Shown: positions 26,660-34,145 of the stretch, piece by piece
Layout: every line of letters starts with the position of its first letter
Numbering within the stretch: the stretch's first letter is position 1
NCBI RefSeq assembly: GCF_007859815.1
Contig: NZ_SJPH01000001.1
Span: 844,754 to 908,753 of the forward strand
Direction of reading: 5' to 3'
DNA from: Botrimarina hoheduenensis
GTDB lineage: Bacteria; Planctomycetota; Planctomycetia; Pirellulales; Lacipirellulaceae
DNA length: 64,000 nt
Program-made: the position numbers and the translations under genes
Notes under the pieces: model-generated
Told to the model about the DNA's origin: nothing
The model's database searches: none
The model's input: the letters and a program-made list of their open reading frames with translations, nothing else

Positions 26660-27271
26660 TTGAAGAACGACGCTGACCCCCAACCCCAGCCCGATGAAAC
26701 CCCGGCGATCTCGTCCGCCGAGTGGTCGGCGTTGATGCACAAGCTGGCCCGCCAGGCGGAGCGGTCGCTCTGGTGGATGCGCAAAGGGACGGTCAGCGCC
26801 GACGACACCGCGATGAGCACGCTGCGGACCTACCTGCGGCAGACGGACAGCGGCGAGCTCCCACCTCCCAGTGATCCCGACAGCCTGTGGCCCGTGCTGG
26901 AGCAGCAGCTCACGCGGAAGATCGATAAGGCGGCGGCGACACAGCGCTACCTCAAGAACAAGAAGGCGGTGCGGTACAGCGAGATGACGCCGCAGCTCGA
27001 TGGGCGTCCAGCCGAAACGGGTTTCTCCCAACAAGGGAAGAGCCCCGAGGATGTCGAGGCGTATGTCGCGCAAGCGCTGAGCCTGCTGTCGGAAGAGATT
27101 GCCGACGAGCACCTCTTGCAGATTGCGAGGCTCAAGCTGGAATGCCACACGACGGCCGAGATCGCCCAGACGATGGAACTCTCAGAGCACCAGGTCCGCC
27201 GACGGCTCGCGCAGATCCGTGGCCTGCTCGAACCAACCTGTGAGGACGATCCGTCAGGGGGGGGCGCTTGA
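26660..27271 (+). CDS. ECF-type RNA polymerase sigma factor
   Basis: About 203 residues from a TTG with AAAGGAG eight bases upstream; a GTG at 26642 has no such site. Region 2-like content is WWMRKGTVSADDTAMSTLRTYLRQ. Region 4 is EIADEHLLQIARLKLECHTTAEIAQTMELSEHQVRRRLAQIR, a clear sigma-4 helix-turn-helix. The stop overlaps the TTG start of a Ser/Thr kinase by 4 bp. ECF sigma plus STPK pairs are a planctomycete hallmark in which the kinase is thought to control the sigma factor. On a mobile element this may steer transfer genes or host genes; targets unknown. Confidence 0.8.
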   Translation: MKNDADPQPQPDETPAISSAEWSALMHKLARQAERSLWWMRKGTVSADDTAMSTLRTYLRQTDSGELPPPSDPDSLWPVLEQQLTRKIDKAAATQRYLKNKKAVRYSEMTPQLDGRPAETGFSQQGKSPEDVEAYVAQALSLLSEEIADEHLLQIARLKLECHTTAEIAQTMELSEHQVRRRLAQIRGLLEPTCEDDPSGGGA

Positions 27272-29607
27272 GCGATCACCCCCATACCTACTCCGCCCTT
27301 TCTGCTGAAGAGCAGGCGGCGGTGAGTGTTTGGATCGACACGTTCGATCAGAGCTACGAGTACGAGGGCGCCGCTGCGCTGAAGAAGGCGGTCAAGGCGG
27401 CGCCCGAAGGATTGCGGTCGGTTCTCATTTCTCAGTTGCTTCCTCAGCTGATCGATCACGACCGCAAACGGCAAGGCCGCACGCCAACACTCCACGAGCT
27501 GCGTTCACGTTTTCCCGATCTGGCCGAGGTCTTAAGCGACGCCTATCCGTTGCTTGCCGCGGGCTACCGGTTGCCGGTCGAGCTGCGGGGCTATCGCGTC
27601 TTGCGGGTCGTGGGCGAAGGGGGCCAGGCCATCGTGCTGCGGGCCCAAGACGACATGCACAGCGCCGTGGCGATCAAGCTCAGCGCGTCGCCCGAGCACA
27701 ACGAACTGCTGCTCCGCGAGCGGGAGCTGCTCGGTCAGTGCCAGCACCCGGGCATCCCCGACGTCATCGCCTCGGGCGTTGATGAGGACCGGGCCTACTT
27801 CGTGATGCCCTTCCTGCGGGGCATGACGCTTGCCGACAAGTACGCCACGCATCGGCCCACGGCTGAGGAAGCGGTGCGCGTCGCCACCGAGCTGTGCGGC
27901 GTGGTCGATCACTTGCACGGCCGCAGTATCCTGCACCGGGACATCAAGCCGCAGAACGTCTGGCTCGATGACTCGGGAGCGGTGAAGCTGATCGATCTGG
28001 GGATGGCGATCGACCGGTCGAGTTGGGGCTCGTCGCGAGCCCAGGTTGGCGAGTTTCATGGAACGCCTGCTTTTATGTCTCCCGAACAGGCGGCGGCTGA
28101 CGGTGAGAACGACGGCGAGCTCAGTGACGTCTTCTCGATCGGGGCGGTGCTCTACTGGATGGGGACTGGGGCCACGCTGTACGAGAGTGTCGATAGGCAG
28201 AGCTTACTCTCGCACGCCGCGCAGGGCCGCTTCGACAGAGACCAGCTTTCCGCAGTTACGGCATGGCCCAAGCCGCTTACGCGGGCTTGCCTGAAGGCGA
28301 TGTCGATCAAGCCCGCGGAGCGATACCGCTCTGCCGTTGAGTTGGGGGACAGGCTGGTTGCGGTGGGCGTCGTTCGCAAACCACCTGCCAGGCTGCGCGC
28401 GGCTGCGCTGCTACTCGTCTTGCTAGGCGTCGTCGCCGCTGTTGTGGTATTCGGTCCGCCTGGGCATGTCTGGCGACCGCCATCGTCCGCCTCTGCAGGT
28501 CCAGAGCTCGCCCCAACGCCATCCGGTCAAGAAGAACCTGCGGTCAAGCCGCCAGGTGAGCATCACGCAGACGGTGGCGAGCGGGCACTAGGTGGAGGCC
28601 TTCCCCCGGGGCACGATGGCATGGCCTTCAAGGCAGACCTTCCCCGGCCCCCGGAGGGAATGGAGTACGCCCCGGTAGCAGTCGGACCGTACAACCCTGA
28701 CGGTCCCCCAACGATTGATCGGGCGCTGCGGAAGAAGTCGCTACTGCCCCAACCGGCCTCGCCACCAGTACTCGGGCCCAACCTCAGCCAGGAGGAGCGG
28801 GTGGGCCGTGCCAAGGCGTGGCTGGGCTCATTGTCACCCAGCAGCCCGATGGGCGATTTCGTCGGGCTCTACTTCAAGCCCACTGGATTTCAGCCGATCT
28901 GCAGCGTCGTGAAAGAGATCAACATACGGGCCGGTCATGGGGGCGAGATAAGGACCTTTTCATTCGGTGACGCGTCGGAGATGACGGTTGATCCGCTCTG
29001 GGACCCCAAGGTGAATACCCTTCGGCATGCGCTACTCAAGCCGCCGCCATACAAGTACGACTTTGCTTTTCATACAGCCTACGGACCCGCGGTTCGTAAA
29101 CGGAAAGGGTATCTGCTGATCCCACCAGGTTGGCAAGGTCTGTTTGTTTCGGTGCGGCTCTTGGACGGTTGGTCTTCCAAGAGCTTCTTCGTCCCCAATG
29201 TCGATCCTTGCCTGATAAACCACCTCACTCCCTTTCCCGGTCAGAAGCAGAATGTCCCGGCCGGTTGGCTGTACCTCTACCAAGACCCCAGCCGGCCCGG
29301 GAGAGCGTCCAACCTGTTCAGCTTCGTTGACGAACCCGAGAGAGCAAGCGAAGAGCTACGCAACGTGCTGATTCGCACCTACGCCGGCTTCTACGCCGAA
29401 CCGCCACCGCAGGCACAGTGGACGTTGTTGTCTACCCAGCCTGACAGTCTTGTCTTGCCAGACTCGGTAGAGCCCGGGCCTCTCTTTGTGCACTTTGTTT
29501 CCGCCGAGAAGCGGACGATCAGGCGGGTCGCTTACCAGGTGCCACGCGAGAAGTTCGAGGGGTTGGCCGCGGACGTAGTGGCAGGGTTCGAGGGGCGTCA
29601 GGAGTAG
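27268..29607 (+). CDS. Membrane Ser/Thr protein kinase paired with ECF sigma
   Basis: 779 residues, starting at a TTG that overlaps the sigma-factor stop. A cytoplasmic N-terminal region is followed by a Hanks-type kinase: GEGGQAIVLRA (116-126), Lys137 in AIKLS, HRDIKPQN (223-230), DLG in place of DFG (243-245) and GTPAFMSPEQ (265-274). One membrane helix (about 375-396) leads to a ~380-residue extracytoplasmic part with no familiar domain, which presumably senses an outside signal. The 3' end overlaps the convergent repC gene by 89 bp. Confidence 0.85.
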   Translation: MSDHPHTYSALSAEEQAAVSVWIDTFDQSYEYEGAAALKKAVKAAPEGLRSVLISQLLPQLIDHDRKRQGRTPTLHELRSRFPDLAEVLSDAYPLLAAGYRLPVELRGYRVLRVVGEGGQAIVLRAQDDMHSAVAIKLSASPEHNELLLRERELLGQCQHPGIPDVIASGVDEDRAYFVMPFLRGMTLADKYATHRPTAEEAVRVATELCGVVDHLHGRSILHRDIKPQNVWLDDSGAVKLIDLGMAIDRSSWGSSRAQVGEFHGTPAFMSPEQAAADGENDGELSDVFSIGAVLYWMGTGATLYESVDRQSLLSHAAQGRFDRDQLSAVTAWPKPLTRACLKAMSIKPAERYRSAVELGDRLVAVGVVRKPPARLRAAALLLVLLGVVAAVVVFGPPGHVWRPPSSASAGPELAPTPSGQEEPAVKPPGEHHADGGERALGGGLPPGHDGMAFKADLPRPPEGMEYAPVAVGPYNPDGPPTIDRALRKKSLLPQPASPPVLGPNLSQEERVGRAKAWLGSLSPSSPMGDFVGLYFKPTGFQPICSVVKEINIRAGHGGEIRTFSFGDASEMTVDPLWDPKVNTLRHALLKPPPYKYDFAFHTAYGPAVRKRKGYLLIPPGWQGLFVSVRLLDGWSSKSFFVPNVDPCLINHLTPFPGQKQNVPAGWLYLYQDPSRPGRASNLFSFVDEPERASEELRNVLIRTYAGFYAEPPPQAQWTLLSTQPDSLVLPDSVEPGPLFVHFVSAEKRTIRRVAYQVPREKFEGLAADVVAGFEGRQE

Positions 29608-30907
29608 CACCAGACGATGGGCCCCTCTTGGCTAGGACAAGTCCCTGCACCAACGATTGAAGCAGCAGAGACCGCTGTAGCTCTAGCTCCCCTCGCCGGG
29701 CTTTCCTGGCAAGACCACTGAAGTACGCGGCAGGGCGACGAACCGGGTTCTGTTGGTGCCCCATCGCGCGGTCCGTGAGAATGACGCAAGCAGCCGCCCC
29801 AGCTCTCCCCATCGACGCGCAAGCCTCGGCCCAACTCTGCTGGCTGATCCGCAGCTCCGATCTTCGGCGGTTGGCCGCTTCGACCAGGTTGCTCCAGGTG
29901 AGCAGGCCCTTGGTCGCAGGCAAATGAGCCCGAAAGGCCTCGGTCGCGTAAGCGGCTACCTCGCGTGGCGTTCTCATCCCTATCGCCTGATACGCAAGCC
30001 GTGGCTGGAGTGGGGTCTGCTCGGTTTTCGAGTCGCTTTCCGTTTGAGTTTCTCGATCTAATTTATTTATTGGAGTGGTGTGTTCTTCGTGCGCGAACTT
30101 TTGGACGTGGCTGCGCGAACGTTTTCGTGGGGTAAGGGCGATAGGAGAAGAAGTCGTGGGCTGGGGAGAAAAAACATCTGTCTCGGGGGTGATTGCCTGG
30201 TAAAGTGTGTCGTGGAGTTTGGTGTGACGCTTGGCTAGCTCACGTAAACACGACAGATCAATGTGGCTCCTCAGCTCGAACGCGATCTCGCGGTATCGCT
30301 CTTCCCAATTAGTGAGCGTTTGGGAATCGATACCCTCCTCCCCCAGCTGCTCGAGCCGCTCGCGGATCTGACGCCGCGTCTCGGAGATCTCGCGTTTGGT
30401 CGCCCGCCACGTTTCGGCGTAAAGCTGCTTCTCGTGCAGCTTTGCTACAAGCTCGTCATGGAGGTAGGCTAGCGGCGTCAAGTCGATTCCGTAGGCAAAG
30501 ATCAGGCGGCCCGACTTGGGATCGCGACGCCCGAACCGCTTGTGGTTGCCACTGTCGTTCCAGCAGATGGCGCCGATATCGAAAAGACGTTTCTCCAGCT
30601 TCTGGATCTGCCGTTCGCCGACGCCCAGGTCCATCGCGGTGCGGGCGAGTGACTGGAAGACGATCGGGCGGCTCCCCTCCTCCCAGTCCTTGGCCGTGGT
30701 GTACGCCAAGTAGTACTCCAGCAGCTGCAGCATCCGCGGCGTGAAGCCGGCTTGTTTGCCGACCCGCTTGGCCAGTAGTAGGAGCTGGTAACGATCGACG
30801 GTCCGGTCGAGACGACTGAAGTCGAGGTCGCGTTCGGTTAGGGGTTCCGTGAGGACGCTCGCGAGGCCCCCACTCCCTTGGTTGGTTGTGTTTGCAGTTG
30901 TTTGCAT
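29519..30907 (-). CDS. repC: Replication initiator RepC
   Basis: 462 residues matching the RepC initiators of repABC-type replicons. The N-terminal winged-helix part reads LDRTVDRYQLLLLAKRVGKQ, FTPRMLQLLEYYLAYT and ERQIQKLEKRLFDIGA followed by CWNDSGNHKRFGRRD; the C-terminal RepC domain is around RTPREVAAYATEAFRAHL and SWAEACASMGRAGAAACVIL. It would bind its origin and start replication of the excised circle. There is no good ribosome-binding site before the ATG at 30907, consistent with control through leader RNA structure. No RepA/RepB partners lie beside it. Confidence 0.88.
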   Translation of the reverse strand: MQTTANTTNQGSGGLASVLTEPLTERDLDFSRLDRTVDRYQLLLLAKRVGKQAGFTPRMLQLLEYYLAYTTAKDWEEGSRPIVFQSLARTAMDLGVGERQIQKLEKRLFDIGAICWNDSGNHKRFGRRDPKSGRLIFAYGIDLTPLAYLHDELVAKLHEKQLYAETWRATKREISETRRQIRERLEQLGEEGIDSQTLTNWEERYREIAFELRSHIDLSCLRELAKRHTKLHDTLYQAITPETDVFSPQPTTSSPIALTPRKRSRSHVQKFAHEEHTTPINKLDRETQTESDSKTEQTPLQPRLAYQAIGMRTPREVAAYATEAFRAHLPATKGLLTWSNLVEAANRRRSELRISQQSWAEACASMGRAGAAACVILTDRAMGHQQNPVRRPAAYFSGLARKARRGELELQRSLLLQSLVQGLVLAKRGPSSGATPDAPRTLPLRPRPTPRTSRVAPGKRPA

Positions 30908-30991
30908 TGATGTGTTGACGTTCCCTCATCGGCCTGACGCTCGGTCGCAAACGGTCGGACGCAGCGAAACGCTGCCGAACGAAGAAATCGT

Positions 30992-31020
30992 TTGCATCTC
31001 GATCGAAAGAGCGCTAGGGT
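30992..31020 (+). promoter_or_regulatory. Candidate promoter for antisense RNA to the repC leader
   Basis: TTGCAT (30992-30997), spacer of exactly 17 bp and TAGGGT (31015-31020). Its strand is opposite to repC and it points at the two hairpins just downstream. Confidence 0.4.
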
Positions 31021-31026
31021 GAGTTA

Positions 31027-31085
31027 TCGAAGCTCAACAAAGACGCTCTTTGTTCTCAAACCGCCGCGCCAACGGCGGTTTTTTC
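31027..31085 (+). ncRNA. Candidate counter-transcript RNA (incA-like) of repC
   Basis: A predicted ~59-nt RNA opposite to the repC leader. It contains a perfect 8-bp stem (31036-31043 with 31047-31054, 3-nt loop) and then a terminator hairpin (31059-31066 with 31073-31080) followed by six T. Size, orientation and two-hairpin layout match the small antisense RNAs that repress repC in repABC plasmids. The 5' end is inferred from the promoter match, and no expression evidence is available. Confidence 0.5.
31059..31085 (+). terminator. Rho-independent terminator opposite repC
   Basis: Perfect 8-bp stem AACCGCCG/CGGCGGTT, 6-nt loop and six T (31079-31084). Nothing coded on the + strand lies upstream, so it most likely ends a small RNA. 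Confidence 0.7.
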
Positions 31086-31828
31086 TTGTCATTCTGCTTC
31101 TTTCGGGTGACGCCCTCCCTTCTGAGGTTGGTTTGAGTGGCCCGCCAGAACGGCGTGGGCCGGTGAGAAAAGCGTGGCCGAGATTCGGCCTTCGCTCCAA
31201 GCACCGTAGCACGATTCTTCGTCAGTTATCCACCACTTTCTGCACGGCGGGTGCTCGCGATGCGTCACGAACGTCAAAGACGTGCGCCCACATTGGGTCG
31301 GCCTGGTTGCTTGCCCTTATCGACCGTGGAGTCCGGGGCAGTCGCTACAAGCCGCCCGCCTCGCTCGTGTTTCGCTCGGCTGCCGCTCGTGCCATCAAAG
31401 AAAACCTCTCGCACTTTTGCGTGCTCGCCGCGTGTTCGTGGTGCGGCATGAGGCATGCGACGGGCGGTGTTCGTTTCTGTGTCTACTGGTGAGAAACCCC
31501 TCCTCCGCTGCCTATCCGGTCGTGCTCTCAACCGCTCACGCCGCGTCATGACGCAGCGAGATGTCAGCGCTCCGTACGAACGCTTTGCGGCCAAGACATC
31601 GAGCTGGTGCCTACGGTGCGAGCGCCCCGCCCGTGCATTGCTTCAGCGTGCGGCATGGGCACCGAACGGACGCTGCCACCGGTCGCGCTCTCTCCGTCCG
31701 AGGCGTTGGCTTCGCTTGGTTTGTGGCCGTGCTGCACGGCGCACGATCAGGAGTGGGCGAGCGCCGCCCGGGTGTTCGTCGGGTGATTCCTCTCTGCTCG
31801 CCCGAGCCGCCCAGCGACCGCACGCCCC

Positions 31829-31837
31829 TGTGGATAA
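31829..31837 (-). promoter_or_regulatory. Perfect DnaA box
   Basis: TTATCCACA on the minus strand; a second site with 8 of 9 matches lies on the + strand at 31226-31234. Both are inside the non-coding stretch beside repC, consistent with an origin, though one exact 9-mer in 64 kb could occur by chance. Confidence 0.35.
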
Positions 31838-31914
31838 CCTATCGCTCGGGCAAGTCATTCGTTGCTTCGCCCGCGGAGAGCGTGGTAGGGTGGTTGGTGC
31901 AGCAAGGAGGCGGC

Positions 31915-32472
31915 ATGACCAAAACGACTTTCAATCTCACCCAGGCTGGGCGGATCATCGGCAAGAGCCGAGCGACGGTCCAGCGGGCGCTCGCGAGCGG
32001 CAAACTCTCGTACGAACTCGACGAGAACCAGAACCGGATCGTCCGGGCTGATGAGTTGATTCGCGTCTACGGCGACCAGGCGAAGTTTGACCGGGCGGAG
32101 GGTAGGGGACCCGCCACCGAGGCTCCGCCGCCCGAGGCGACCCGCTCTGAACTATCGCCGCAGTTTCTGAAGCTGCAGGATCAGCTGATCTCACAGTACC
32201 GGGGGGAGGTCGAACGGCTGGAATCGGCCCTCAAGCGGGCCCAAGAGGGACAGAACCTGATCACCAGCCTGATCGAAGACCAACGCTCGAGCGAGGCCAA
32301 GTGGCAAGCGACCTTCGAAGCCCAGGCCGAGACGATCGCCAACCGTCTCGCTTCGCAGAACAACGAGCAGCTCAAGCGTCTAGAAACCCGCCACGAAAAA
32401 GAGACCGCCCAACTCAAGAAGCTCGTGCAGGCCGAGCGGAGCAAGTCGCTTTGGCGGAAGCTGTTCGGTTGA
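31915..32472 (+). CDS. HTH plus coiled-coil plasmid protein (KfrA/DUF536-like)
   Basis: 185 residues with AAGGAGGCGGC before the ATG. The N-terminal HTH reads FNLTQAGRIIGKSRATVQRA and LDENQNRIVRADELIRVYG. From about residue 80 to the end is a long heptad-rich coiled coil (QGQNLITSLIEDQRSSEAKW-type pattern, then RLETRHEKETAQLKKLVQ) finishing in SLWRKLFG. This HTH, coiled coil and W-x-x-hydrophobic end recalls plasmid KfrA/DUF536 proteins involved in plasmid maintenance or mobilisation. It heads a short operon with the Toprim gene, 9 bp away. Confidence 0.65.
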   Translation: MTKTTFNLTQAGRIIGKSRATVQRALASGKLSYELDENQNRIVRADELIRVYGDQAKFDRAEGRGPATEAPPPEATRSELSPQFLKLQDQLISQYRGEVERLESALKRAQEGQNLITSLIEDQRSSEAKWQATFEAQAETIANRLASQNNEQLKRLETRHEKETAQLKKLVQAERSKSLWRKLFG

Positions 32473-32481
32473 GGAGTGGGG

Positions 32482-33495
32482 ATGCGTGAACTGGACCGCC
32501 AATCGGAACTGGAAGCCTTCAAACGGATCAACCTGAGCCTGATCGCCGCCGAGTACGGCTACGAACTCGACCGCCGCAAATCAACCAAGCACTCCGCCCT
32601 GATGCAGAGTGGGGCCGACAAGATCATCATCGCCCAGAATGCTCAGCACTACGTTTACTGCAGCGTTTACGACCCCGCGTCGAGCGGCACCGCGATCGAC
32701 TTTGCGCAACGGGTGATCGAGCCGGGTTGCTCGCTTGGCCGCGTACGGCAGCTGCTGCGGCCTTTCCTCAGTGGCGGCTACGCAGCAGAGATCCGCCAGA
32801 AGCGGGCAGGGAGCTTCGCCCCGCAGATCAAGCCGAGTGAGACCGATCTGATCGGAGTTGCCGCCCGGTACGCTTCTTTCGTTCCTATCGCCCAATCGCA
32901 TCCGTACTTGTGTCAACAGCGAGGTGTACCTGCCGAGCTGCTCAGTGACGTACGCCTCCGTGGCCGCATCGCCTGTTGCCCTCGCCGGGGCAGCGCGGTG
33001 TTCCCGCACTGGGGGCAGGCCGGCGGAGGAGGGGACCGCTGTCTGGTCGGCTACGAGATTAAGGGCCCCGGCGTGAACCTGTTCAGCAAAGGGGGCCGCA
33101 AGGGGCTTTGGATGTCGGCCGGGTTGCCCGGTGACCGGGTGCTTGCCTTTGCCGAGAGCGGACTCGATGCGGTTTCTTACCTCGCCGTACGTGGGAAGGA
33201 CTCTGTACGTGTTGCTTCGCTCAGTGGGCGGATGAACCCGCAGCAGCCCGAGTTGGTGCTTTCTGCGATCCGGCGGATGGAGGAGGGGGCTCGTGTCGTC
33301 GCGGCGTTCGACAACGACGAGGCGGGCGACGCTCTGACGGACGAACTGGCTCAACTGGTCGAACGATCGGGCCGAGCCGATCTAGAGTTTCTTGACGACC
33401 GCCCCGCCGAACGTGGCGCCGATTGGAACCAAGTGTTGATGCGATCTCGGGGCTGCGTGTCCACCGTCTTCAAGTTGCCAAGTCTTGGGCAGTAG
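32482..33495 (+). CDS. DUF3991/Toprim-domain protein (primase-like)
   Basis: About 337 residues. The N-terminal part (INLSLIAAEYGYELDRRKST...YCSVYDPASSGTAIDF) matches the zinc-less DUF3991-type region found before Toprim on mobile elements. The Toprim domain has the Glu in VLAFAESGLDAVSYLAV and the DxD-like pair in VVAAFDNDEAGDAL. It probably aids lagging-strand priming or relaxase-linked processing after transfer. The ATG at 32482 has GAGGAG upstream; a GTG six bases earlier is less likely. Confidence 0.8.
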   Translation: MRELDRQSELEAFKRINLSLIAAEYGYELDRRKSTKHSALMQSGADKIIIAQNAQHYVYCSVYDPASSGTAIDFAQRVIEPGCSLGRVRQLLRPFLSGGYAAEIRQKRAGSFAPQIKPSETDLIGVAARYASFVPIAQSHPYLCQQRGVPAELLSDVRLRGRIACCPRRGSAVFPHWGQAGGGGDRCLVGYEIKGPGVNLFSKGGRKGLWMSAGLPGDRVLAFAESGLDAVSYLAVRGKDSVRVASLSGRMNPQQPELVLSAIRRMEEGARVVAAFDNDEAGDALTDELAQLVERSGRADLEFLDDRPAERGADWNQVLMRSRGCVSTVFKLPSLGQ

Positions 33496-33510
33496 GAGGA
33501 GGGGAGACCG

Positions 33511-33708
33511 ATGACCAAGCCCTCCTCGCCCAGCCTAGAGAAGACCCTTGTGATCAAGCGATTGCTGGCCGCGAAGTTTGGGATAGCCGCCAGCGAGTTC
33601 ACCAGACCGAAGAAGAAACGTCGGGCCACTCCTACGCCCAAGCGGAGGCGGCGACGACGTCCGAAGCCTCAGCAGAGACGACGGCAGCTCCGAAGGCCGC
33701 GACGCTAA
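33511..33708 (+). CDS. Small basic protein
   Basis: 65 residues, with GAGGAGGGGAGACCG before the ATG. The first half is a possible helix (LEKTLVIKRLLAAKFGIAAS) and the second is a run of Lys/Arg/Pro, so nucleic-acid binding is plausible. It follows the Toprim gene by 15 bp and is likely in its operon. Moderate confidence because short basic frames can arise by chance in GC-rich DNA. Confidence 0.45.
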   Translation: MTKPSSPSLEKTLVIKRLLAAKFGIAASEFTRPKKKRRATPTPKRRRRRRPKPQQRRRQLRRPRR

Positions 33709-33754
33709 GAAAACGCTTGGCAACCTCGGCTGGCTGTGGCAGTGTGCTCTGCAG

Positions 33755-34039
33755 ATGAAAGAGAGCCAGTACGACCAACTCCAAGCCAAGAAGCACGACG
33801 CACACCCGATCGTCCGCCAGATCATCGACCGCGATTGCCACGTCGCCGAATCAGAACGTGCCGTAGTCCGGCACGTGATCGGCAAGCTCGCCGATGGGTA
33901 CCAGACCTTCCGCGAGCTGCCCAAAGCCGAGCGACGCCGCTTCATCCAGGGGTGCCTGGACGTCCACCACGCGAATCGTGCCGAGTACGAGGCGGTGATG
34001 TGGCCGCGGTACGACCGACCCGACATGCCTGGGCCGTAG
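33755..34039 (+). CDS. Small hypothetical protein
   Basis: 94 residues, not recognised. Balanced composition and clear helices (SERAVVRHVIGKLADGYQTF, AERRRFIQGCLDVHHAN) support it as a real gene. The last + strand gene before the convergent BREX operon. Confidence 0.5.
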   Translation: MKESQYDQLQAKKHDAHPIVRQIIDRDCHVAESERAVVRHVIGKLADGYQTFRELPKAERRRFIQGCLDVHHANRAEYEAVMWPRYDRPDMPGP

Positions 34040-34100
34040 CCGACCCCCGGCGTCATTTTCCCTAATCTTTATTATCACTCCAAGTTCAATCAGCAGGATT

Positions 34101-34120
34101 ATTCTTTCGGTTGAAAGAAT
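34101..34120. repeat. Hairpin between convergent operons
   Basis: Perfect inverted repeat ATTCTTTC-GGTT-GAAAGAAT in an AT-rich 106-bp gap, 26 bp after the brxL stop. No T tract on either side, so any terminator role is uncertain. Confidence 0.45.
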
Positions 34121-34145
34121 TCCTTACTCAGATGAGGGTCGATGA

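Larger units (their letters stand above)
30908..31914. other. 1-kb non-coding region upstream of repC (probable origin/control region)
   Basis: No gene is supportable. It holds, next to repC, GCAGCG-AAA-CGCTGC (30961-30975), then on the other strand a promoter-like pair, two stem-loops and a T run (see the candidate counter-transcript RNA). Further on are a near-perfect DnaA box (TTATCCACC, 31226-31234) and a perfect one on the minus strand (31829-31837). The rest is mixed GC-rich sequence with open frames lacking any family signal. Confidence 0.5.

Noticed and set aside
26459-27148. N-terminal extension of the minus-strand gene at 25904-26458
   Set aside because: The extension is antisense to the ECF sigma factor and is low-complexity; the ATG at 26458 gives a sensible protein.
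34101-34120. Bidirectional terminator between the Toprim operon and BREX
   Set aside because: The hairpin is perfect but neither side has a T run, so I list it only as a hairpin.
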